From: JAUILH01 sp965230535
GTDB lineage: Bacteria; Bacteroidota; Bacteroidia; Flavobacteriales_D; JAUILH01
Direction: 5' to 3'
NCBI GenBank assembly: GCA_965230535.1
Contig: OZ246009.1
Location: 1,240,001 to 1,304,000 of the forward strand
DNA: 64,000 bases
The notes beneath the pieces are model-generated. The model searched no databases. It had not been told where the DNA came from and saw nothing but the letters and a program-made list of their open reading frames with translations. The position numbers were made by a program, and so were the translations under genes. Positions 54,162-61,119 of this stretch are shown here, one piece after another; the stretch's first letter is position 1; each line of letters starts with the position of its first letter.

Positions 54162-54392
54162 ATGTCAAAATTTAGGACATATATAGAAGATGCAGTTGAT
54201 GAGTTGGTAAACAAGGTATCTTGGCCAACCTGGGAAGAATTGCAAACTAGTGCCATCATTGTTTTGGTAGCATCCGTTATCATCGCGCTTGTAGTGTTTG
54301 TGATGGATTATGTTTTTGGAATCAATCTGGGGACACCAGAAGATCCACCGTTCTGGAGAGGAATTCTAGGATACTTTTATCACATGTTTTAA
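54162..54392 (+). CDS. secE: preprotein translocase subunit SecE
   Basis: This 76-residue protein is the short single-helix form of SecE. An amphipathic segment with VNKVSWPTWEELQTSAIIVL carries the conserved SWPTWEE motif, and one membrane helix follows (about 28-50). It clamps SecY in the inner membrane. It precedes nusG by 19 bases in the standard secE-nusG-rplK order. Confidence 0.95.
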   Translation: MSKFRTYIEDAVDELVNKVSWPTWEELQTSAIIVLVASVIIALVVFVMDYVFGINLGTPEDPPFWRGILGYFYHMF

Positions 54393-54411
54393 GTAGTAGT
54401 TAAGAAAGGAA

Positions 54412-54963
54412 ATGGCAGATATTGATAGAAAATGGTATGTCGTAAGGGCTATCAGTGGGAAAGAAAAGAAAGTAAAGGATCTGATTGATTTGGAAATTGG
54501 CCGAATCGGAATGTCAGATTACGTGACTCAAATTTTGATCCCTACTGAAAAAGTTTACCAAATCAGAAATGGTAAAAAAGTATCTAAAGAAAGAAGCTTT
54601 TTTCCTGGATATGTTCTGATTGAGGCAGCCCTTGTTGGTGAAGTTGAACACACAATAAAAGGTGTGAATAATGTGATTGGTTTCCTTGGAGCTGAAAAAG
54701 GAGGAGATCCTGTTCCATTGAGACAAAGTGAAGTGAACCGTATTCTTGGTAAGGTAGATGAATTGGCTGAGAGTGATGAGGAAATGAACATCCCTTACAT
54801 TGTTGGAGAATCTATCAAGGTAATTGATGGACCTTTTAACAACTTTACTGGTATCATTGAGGAAATCAATGAAGAGAAAAAGAAACTTAAGGTAATGGTG
54901 AAAATTTTCGGAAGAAAAACACCATTGGAATTAAGTTACATGCAAGTAGAAAAAGAGTCTTAA
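54412..54963 (+). CDS. nusG: transcription termination/antitermination protein NusG
   Basis: This 183-residue protein has the NGN domain (about 7-115, WYVVRAISGKEKKVKDLI, FFPGYVLIEA) and a C-terminal KOW domain (about 128-180, GESIKVIDGPFNNFTGIIEEI). It binds RNA polymerase and couples it to ribosomes or Rho. It sits between secE and rplK. Confidence 0.97.
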   Translation: MADIDRKWYVVRAISGKEKKVKDLIDLEIGRIGMSDYVTQILIPTEKVYQIRNGKKVSKERSFFPGYVLIEAALVGEVEHTIKGVNNVIGFLGAEKGGDPVPLRQSEVNRILGKVDELAESDEEMNIPYIVGESIKVIDGPFNNFTGIIEEINEEKKKLKVMVKIFGRKTPLELSYMQVEKES

Positions 54964-54974
54964 ATATATAATCA

Positions 54975-55008
54975 GTGGGAGTCCCGTTTGGTCGGGATGT
55001 TTGACCAC
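54975..55008 (+). promoter_or_regulatory. possible L1-binding leader of rplK-rplA
   Basis: An outer stem GTGG (54975-54978) with CCAC (55005-55008) encloses an asymmetric internal loop (GAG on one side, TGTTTGA on the other). Inside is an inner stem TCCCG (54982-54986) with CGGGA (54993-54997). The shape recalls the L1 site of 23S rRNA (GTGGGAG with CCAC) and lies 14 bases before rplK, where L1 autoregulation acts in other bacteria. Confidence 0.4.
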
Positions 55009-55022
55009 ACAATTTTTTAATA

Positions 55023-55463
55023 ATGGCAAAAGAAGTAGATGGCTTAATTAAGCTACAAATTCGAGGAGGTGCCGCCAACCCTTCACCGCCCGTAGGACCA
55101 GCGCTTGGTGCTAAAGGTGTAAATATCATGGAGTTCTGTAAGCAGTTTAACGGAAGAACTCAGGATAAGGCAGGAAAAGTATTACCAGTTGTTATCACGG
55201 TATACAAAGACAAGTCTTTCGATTTTATCATCAAGACTCCACCAGTTGCAGTTCAGATCTTAGAGGCTACTAAGAAAAAGAAAGGTTCTTCTGAGCCTAA
55301 CAGAGACAAAGTAGCTAGTATGACCTGGGATCAGGTGAGAGCTATCGCTGAAGATAAAATGCCGGATTTAAACTGTTTCACAGTTGAGTCAGGCATGAGA
55401 ATGGTAGCTGGTACAGCAAGAAGTATGGGTGTAACTGTTAAAGGGGAATTCCCTGAAGCGTAA
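55023..55463 (+). CDS. rplK: 50S ribosomal protein uL11
   Basis: This 146-residue protein has the L11 N-terminal proline-rich segment (NPSPPVGPALGAKGVNIMEFCKQFN) and the rRNA-binding C-terminal domain (MRMVAGTARSMGVTV). It forms part of the GTPase-associated centre of the ribosome. It is first of rplK-rplA-rplJ-rplL, with 12 bases to rplA. Confidence 0.98.
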   Translation: MAKEVDGLIKLQIRGGAANPSPPVGPALGAKGVNIMEFCKQFNGRTQDKAGKVLPVVITVYKDKSFDFIIKTPPVAVQILEATKKKKGSSEPNRDKVASMTWDQVRAIAEDKMPDLNCFTVESGMRMVAGTARSMGVTVKGEFPEA

Positions 55464-55475
55464 ATCTTTTGCATT

Positions 55476-56168
55476 ATGAAATTATCTAAGAAAAGAAAAG
55501 AGGCTTTGGCTAAATACGATCAGGAGAAAGAATATAACCTGGAAGAAGCCACTAAAATCATAAAAGAAATCTCTACAACTAAATTTGATGCATCTGTTGA
55601 TATCAGTGTACGTTTAGGTGTAGATCCTAGAAAAGCCAATCAAATGGTAAGAGGTACTGTATCTCTTCCTCATGGAACTGGTAAGGATGTTAAAGTATTG
55701 GTATTATGTACTGCCGACAAAGAAGCTGAGGCTAAAGAAGCTGGAGCGGATTACGTTGGACTAGATGAGTACGTAGATAAAATCAAAGGTGGTTGGACAG
55801 ATGTTGATGTAATCATCACCATGCCATCAGTGATGGGTAAAGTAGGTGCCTTAGGTCGTATTTTAGGACCAAGAGGTTTGATGCCTAACCCCAAGTCTGG
55901 TACCGTAACTATGGATATCGGAAAAGCAGTTACAGATGTGAAAGCTGGTAAAATCGACTTCAAAGTAGATAAGTTTGGAATCGTACATGCAGCTGTTGCT
56001 AAAGCATCATTTGACGCTGAGAAAATTGCTGATAACGCTACAGAATTACTCCAAACATTGGTTAAAATGAAGCCTACAGCGGCAAAAGGACAGTACATTA
56101 AGAGTATCTACTTGTCAAGTACTATGAGTCCTAGTGTTAAGGTTGAATCAAAGTCGGTAACGGCATAA
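55476..56168 (+). CDS. rplA: 50S ribosomal protein uL1
   Basis: This 230-residue protein contains SVRLGVDPRKANQMVRGTVSLPHGTG and GRILGPRGLMPNPKSGTVT, the L1 signature. It binds the L1 stalk of 23S rRNA and usually represses its own operon through the leader upstream of rplK. Ten bases separate it from rplJ. Confidence 0.98.
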   Translation: MKLSKKRKEALAKYDQEKEYNLEEATKIIKEISTTKFDASVDISVRLGVDPRKANQMVRGTVSLPHGTGKDVKVLVLCTADKEAEAKEAGADYVGLDEYVDKIKGGWTDVDVIITMPSVMGKVGALGRILGPRGLMPNPKSGTVTMDIGKAVTDVKAGKIDFKVDKFGIVHAAVAKASFDAEKIADNATELLQTLVKMKPTAAKGQYIKSIYLSSTMSPSVKVESKSVTA

Positions 56169-56178
56169 AAATCAGGCT

Positions 56179-56697
56179 ATGACTAGAGAAGAAAAAAATG
56201 AAATGATCCAGGAACTTACCGGAGTTTTAAGTAACAACGGAGTAGTTTATTTAGCTGATACTGCAGGATTAGACGCAGAAGCAGCCAGCGATCTTAGAAG
56301 AACTTGTTTTAAAAACAATATCGGCATGAGAGTGGTGAAAAACACACTACTTAAGAAAGCCATGGAACAAGTAGAAGGAAAAGATTTCTCAGAAATGTTT
56401 TCTCTTCTAGAAGGACCAACAGCAATCATGTTGTCAGAAGCAGGTAATGCTCCGGCAAAAATGATTAAGGACTTTAGAAAAAAGCACGACAAGCCTATCA
56501 TTAAAGGGGCTTACGTTGAAGAATCAGTATACATTGGTGATCAGGTTGACGCACTTGCTGCTATCAAGAGCAAGAACGAGCTTATCGCAGATGTGGTTAT
56601 GCTACTTCAGTCGCCTGCTAAAAACGTTATCTCTGCACTTAATGCAGGTAACCAATTGGCTGGCTTGGTTAAAGCTCTTGAAGAAAGAGCACAATAA
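56179..56697 (+). CDS. rplJ: 50S ribosomal protein uL10
   Basis: This 172-residue protein has the L10 N-terminal domain (TREEKNEMIQELTGVL, GMRVVKNTLLKKAM) and the C-terminal helix that carries L7/L12 dimers. It anchors the stalk to L11 and 23S rRNA. The gap to rplA is too short for the long L10 leader of Escherichia coli. Confidence 0.97.
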   Translation: MTREEKNEMIQELTGVLSNNGVVYLADTAGLDAEAASDLRRTCFKNNIGMRVVKNTLLKKAMEQVEGKDFSEMFSLLEGPTAIMLSEAGNAPAKMIKDFRKKHDKPIIKGAYVEESVYIGDQVDALAAIKSKNELIADVVMLLQSPAKNVISALNAGNQLAGLVKALEERAQ

Positions 56698-56748
56698 ATG
56701 TGGTTACGCACGCTTCAATAATATATTAAACACTTAAAAACAATTAAA

Positions 56749-57129
56749 ATGGCAGATGTTAAAAAATTAGCTGAGGAACTAGTTAACTTAACTGTTAAAG
56801 AAGTTTCAGAATTAGCTGATGTACTTAAAGAAGAATACGGTATCGAACCTGCTGCTGCAGCTGTTGCTGTTGCTGCTCCTGGTGCTGGTGGCGGAGACGC
56901 TGGTGGCGGAGACGAAAAGTCAGAGTTTGACGTAATTCTTAAGGCTGCTGGTGGTTCTAAGTTAGCTGTTGTTAAGCTAGTAAAAGAATTGACTGGTCTT
57001 GGTCTTAAAGAAGCTAAAGAAATGGTAGATGGTGCTCCTAAAGCAATTAAAGAAGGAGTTCCAAAGGATGAGGCAGAAGCACTTAAAGCTCAGCTTGAAG
57101 AAGCTGGTGCTGAGGTAGAGCTTAAGTAA
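56749..57129 (+). CDS. rplL: 50S ribosomal protein bL12
   Basis: This 126-residue protein has the N-terminal dimerisation region, an Ala/Gly-rich hinge (about 38-60, AAAAVAVAAPGAGGGDAGGGD) and the C-terminal factor-binding domain (EFDVILKAAGGSKLAVVK, LGLKEAKEMVDGAPKAIKEG). The G-rich hinge with Asp is a phylum-type variant. A long hairpin follows it before rpoB. Confidence 0.98.
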   Translation: MADVKKLAEELVNLTVKEVSELADVLKEEYGIEPAAAAVAVAAPGAGGGDAGGGDEKSEFDVILKAAGGSKLAVVKLVKELTGLGLKEAKEMVDGAPKAIKEGVPKDEAEALKAQLEEAGAEVELK

Positions 57130-57149
57130 GCCAATCCCCAACTATTTAT

Positions 57150-57196
57150 GGTGTAGGAAGTACCGAGCATAGTGCTCGGTACACCTATGCCTTTTT
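57150..57196 (+). terminator. attenuator-like hairpin between rplL and rpoB
   Basis: GTACCGAGCA (57160-57169) pairs perfectly with TGCTCGGTAC (57173-57182). An outer stem, GGTGTAGG (57150-57157) with CCTATGCC (57184-57191), extends it, and TTTTT (57192-57196) follows. It would act as a partial terminator or RNA-processing site that lowers rpoBC relative to rplJL. Confidence 0.7.
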
Positions 57197-57263
57197 GTGG
57201 TTTATAACCAAATGTTTGTTTAATAACCCCGTTACGCTCTGCGTAGCACAAAAAAGATAAGCT

Positions 57264-60200
57264 TTGACAAAGGTAGCTTCAACAATTCAGGAAAGAATCA
57301 ATTTTGCATCTAGTAAGACTAGATTTGCTTACCCAGACTTTCTTGAAATTCAGTTAAAATCGTTTCAAGAGTTTTTCCAGCTCGAAACAACCCCGGAAAA
57401 CAGAGAGCAAGAAGGCTTGTATAAAGTGTTCAGCGAAAATTTTCCGATCACCGATACCAGAAATCAATTCGTATTAGAATTTTTGGATTATTTCATTGAT
57501 CCACCACGCTATTCTATTGAAGAATGTATCGAAAGAGGATTGACTTACTCAGTTCCCCTTAAAGCTAAATTGAAATTATATTGTACCGATCCTGAGCATG
57601 AGGATTTCGAAACCATCGTACAGGATGTATACTTAGGTACAATTCCTTATATGACCCCTAAAGGGTCTTTCGTTGTGAATGGTGCAGAAAGAGTAATCGT
57701 TTCTCAGCTTCACAGATCTCCTGGTGTGTTCTTCGGACAAAGCAGACATGCCAACGGTACTAAATTGTATTCTGCAAGAGTAATTCCTTTCAAAGGATCT
57801 TGGATTGAATTTGCTACCGATATCAATAGCGTGATGTACGCATATATTGATAGAAAGAAAAAATTACCTGTTACTACCTTGTTTAGAGCTATCGGATGGG
57901 AAAGTGATAAAGATATCCTTGAAATCTTTGACCTTGCTGATGAAGTGAAAGCAACCAAAGCAGGACTTAAGAAAGTACTTGGTAGAAAATTAGCCGCAAG
58001 AGTACTTAAAACATGGATCGAAGATTTCGTAGATGAGGATACAGGAGAAGTTGTATCAATCGAAAGAAATGAAGTGATCATTGACCGTGAAACCATCATC
58101 GAAGAGGAGCATATCGATATGATCCTTGACGCTGGAGCTAAAACGGTTATTCTACACAAAGATGATGTGAACTCTGCCGATTATGCCATCATCTATAACA
58201 CACTTCAGAAAGATACATCTAACTCAGAAAAAGAAGCTGTTGAGCATATCTATCGTCAGTTAAGAAACGCCGAGCCACCAGATCAGGAAACTGCTCGTGG
58301 TGTAATCGATAAGTTGTTCTTCTCTGAAACAAGATACGACCTTGGTGAAGTAGGACGATTCAGATTGAATAAGAAGTTGAACTTAACTGAATCTTTTGAT
58401 CAGAGAGTATTGACTAAGACTGATATCATCTCTATCATCAAGAACCTGATCTCATTGATCAACTCTAAAACAGATGTTGATGATATCGATCACTTAAGTA
58501 ACAGACGTGTGAGAACGGTTGGTGAGCAATTACACAACCAGTTTGGTGTTGGTTTGGCCAGAATGGCAAGAACCATTAGAGAAAGAATGAACGTGAGAGA
58601 CAATGAAGTCTTTACACCTACAGATTTGATCAATGCTAAAACATTGTCTTCTGTAATCAACTCTTTCTTTGGTACCAACCAGCTATCTCAGTTCATGGAT
58701 CAAACGAATCCACTATCTGAGGTAACTCACAAAAGAAGATTGTCTGCATTAGGACCTGGTGGTCTTTCAAGAGAAAGAGCAGGGTTTGAGGTACGTGATG
58801 TTCACTATACTCACTACGGTAGACTTTGTACTATTGAAACACCTGAAGGACCAAACATTGGTCTGATCTCTTCACTATGTGTATTCGCCAAAGTAAATAA
58901 ACTTGGTTTCATCGAAACACCATATAGGGAAGTAGATAAAGGTAAGGTGGACATGAAGAAAGACCCACTTTATTTAAGTGCAGAGGAAGAAGACAACAAG
59001 ACCATCGCTCAGGCCAACGCCACAATCGATGAGAAAGGAAACTTCCTGACTGATAAAGTAAAAGCAAGATTTGAAGGTGACTTCCCGGTAGTTGAGCCAA
59101 CTGAGCTCCAACTAATGGATGTAGGAACCAACCAGATTGCATCTATTGCAGCATCTATGATTCCTTTCCTGGAGCATGATGATGCGAACCGTGCCCTGAT
59201 GGGATCAAACATGCAGCGTCAGGCAGTACCATTATTAAGACCAAACTCTCCTATTGTTGGAACTGGTCTTGAAAAAGGTGTGGCTGAAGATTCAAGAGTA
59301 TTGATCAATGCAGAAGGTGACGGTACTGTAGAGTACGTTGATGCAGAAGAAATCACCATTAAGTACGAAAGATCATCAACTGATAAGCTGGTAAGCTTTA
59401 AAGATGATGTGATGACATACAAGCTAACCAAGTTTGCTAAAACCAACCAGGGAACTTGTATGAACCTTAAGCCAATTGTATCGAAAGGTCAAAAGGTGAA
59501 AAAAGGTCAGGTGCTTTGTGAAGGATACGCGACTCAAAAAGGTGAATTGGCACTTGGACAAAACATGAAGGTAGCCTTTATGCCATGGCAAGGATTCAAC
59601 TTTGAGGATGCGATTGTGATCTCTGAAAAAGTGGTTAAAGATGACATTTATACATCTATCCACATTGATGAATACTCATTGGAAGTAAGAGATACAAAAA
59701 GAGGTCTTGAAGAATTAACTGCTGATATTCCAAACGTTTCTGAAGAAGCTACTAAAGACTTGGATGAAAACGGGTTGATCAGAATTGGTGCAGAAATTAA
59801 AGAAGGAGATATCCTGATCGGTAAGATCACACCAAAAGGTGAAACAGATCCATCTCCGGAAGAAAAATTATTGAGAGCCATCTTCGGTGACAAAGCCGGT
59901 GATGTAAAAGATGCTTCTTTAAAAGCGTCTCCATCATTAAGAGGTGTGGTAATCAATAAGAAATTATTCTCAAGAGCCATTAAGGATAGAAAATCTAAAG
60001 CTCAGGATAAACCAATCCTTGAACAATTAGATAAAGAATTCGATAAGGAAAGCGCTGAATTGAAAAAGGTGTTGGTTGGAAAACTATTGGAATTGGTTGG
60101 TGCCAATAAATCTGATGGTGTATTCAACAACTTCAAAGAAGAAATCATCAAGAAAGGGGTGAAGTTCTCTGAGAAGAACCTGAGCGCTGTAGATTATACC

Positions 60201-61079
60201 ATCGTGAATCCTGAAAAATGGACGAAAGATGAAGCGACCAATAAGTTAATCCAAAGATTGTTGCACAATTACAATATTGAGGCAAATGATTTATTAGGGA
60301 TCTACAAGAGAAAGAAATTCCAAATCACTGTTGGAGATGAACTTCCAGCTGGTATTGTTAAGCTTGCTAAGGTTTATGTTGCTAAGAAACGTAAATTGAA
60401 AGTAGGTGATAAAATGGCAGGTCGTCACGGAAACAAAGGTATCGTTGCGAAAATCGTTCGTGAAGAAGACATGCCTTTCCTTGAAGACGGAACGCCGGTA
60501 GATATCGTGTTGAACCCACTAGGGGTACCATCTCGTATGAACCTTGGACAGATTTATGAAACTGTACTTGGATGGGCAGGATTAGAATTAGGATTAAAAT
60601 TTGCCACACCAATTTTCGATGGTGCTAGCATTGATGATATCAACCACTATACAGATGAAGCTAAGGTGCCAAGATATGGTAAGTCTTACTTGTTTGATGG
60701 TGGAACAGGAGAGCGTTTCGATCAACCAGCAACTGTTGGTGTGATCTACATGCTGAAACTAAGCCACATGGTTGATGATAAGATGCACGCAAGATCAATT
60801 GGACCTTACTCGTTGATTACTCAACAGCCATTAGGTGGTAAGGCACAGTTTGGTGGACAAAGATTTGGTGAAATGGAGGTATGGGCACTTGAGGCATTCG
60901 GTGCAGCTAACATCCTTCGTGAAATCCTAACCGTGAAATCGGATGATGTGATCGGTAGAGCCAAAGCTTATGAAGCAATCGTGAAGGGAGATAACCTTCC
61001 TGAACCTGGAATTCCAGAATCGTTCAACGTATTGTTACACGAGTTAAGAGGTCTTGGATTAAACATCACATTAGACTAA
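57264..61079 (+). CDS. rpoB: DNA-directed RNA polymerase subunit beta
   Basis: This 1271-residue catalytic subunit of RNA polymerase is complete. Landmarks are SQLHRSPGVFF, the rifampicin region (FFGTNQLSQFMDQTNPLSEVTHKRRLSALGPGGL), the phylum-type C-terminus and MMSSMQR-like NMQRQAVPLL. The start is TTG at 57264: an in-frame TAA lies six bases upstream, and the first in-frame ATG is more than 100 codons in. No Shine-Dalgarno sequence is visible. It is separated from rplL by the attenuator-like hairpin and from rpoC by 40 bases. Confidence 0.97.
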   Translation: MTKVASTIQERINFASSKTRFAYPDFLEIQLKSFQEFFQLETTPENREQEGLYKVFSENFPITDTRNQFVLEFLDYFIDPPRYSIEECIERGLTYSVPLKAKLKLYCTDPEHEDFETIVQDVYLGTIPYMTPKGSFVVNGAERVIVSQLHRSPGVFFGQSRHANGTKLYSARVIPFKGSWIEFATDINSVMYAYIDRKKKLPVTTLFRAIGWESDKDILEIFDLADEVKATKAGLKKVLGRKLAARVLKTWIEDFVDEDTGEVVSIERNEVIIDRETIIEEEHIDMILDAGAKTVILHKDDVNSADYAIIYNTLQKDTSNSEKEAVEHIYRQLRNAEPPDQETARGVIDKLFFSETRYDLGEVGRFRLNKKLNLTESFDQRVLTKTDIISIIKNLISLINSKTDVDDIDHLSNRRVRTVGEQLHNQFGVGLARMARTIRERMNVRDNEVFTPTDLINAKTLSSVINSFFGTNQLSQFMDQTNPLSEVTHKRRLSALGPGGLSRERAGFEVRDVHYTHYGRLCTIETPEGPNIGLISSLCVFAKVNKLGFIETPYREVDKGKVDMKKDPLYLSAEEEDNKTIAQANATIDEKGNFLTDKVKARFEGDFPVVEPTELQLMDVGTNQIASIAASMIPFLEHDDANRALMGSNMQRQAVPLLRPNSPIVGTGLEKGVAEDSRVLINAEGDGTVEYVDAEEITIKYERSSTDKLVSFKDDVMTYKLTKFAKTNQGTCMNLKPIVSKGQKVKKGQVLCEGYATQKGELALGQNMKVAFMPWQGFNFEDAIVISEKVVKDDIYTSIHIDEYSLEVRDTKRGLEELTADIPNVSEEATKDLDENGLIRIGAEIKEGDILIGKITPKGETDPSPEEKLLRAIFGDKAGDVKDASLKASPSLRGVVINKKLFSRAIKDRKSKAQDKPILEQLDKEFDKESAELKKVLVGKLLELVGANKSDGVFNNFKEEIIKKGVKFSEKNLSAVDYTIVNPEKWTKDEATNKLIQRLLHNYNIEANDLLGIYKRKKFQITVGDELPAGIVKLAKVYVAKKRKLKVGDKMAGRHGNKGIVAKIVREEDMPFLEDGTPVDIVLNPLGVPSRMNLGQIYETVLGWAGLELGLKFATPIFDGASIDDINHYTDEAKVPRYGKSYLFDGGTGERFDQPATVGVIYMLKLSHMVDDKMHARSIGPYSLITQQPLGGKAQFGGQRFGEMEVWALEAFGAANILREILTVKSDDVIGRAKAYEAIVKGDNLPEPGIPESFNVLLHELRGLGLNITLD

Positions 61080-61119
61080 TCACCAAATTAAGAATTAAGA
61101 ATTTTATATAAAATAAGAT

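Noticed and set aside
57198..57263. Separate promoter for rpoBC after the hairpin
   Set aside because: AATGTTTG (57211-57218) is a near match to the -7 element, but the only TTTG upstream is 13 bases away, too close; evidence is insufficient.
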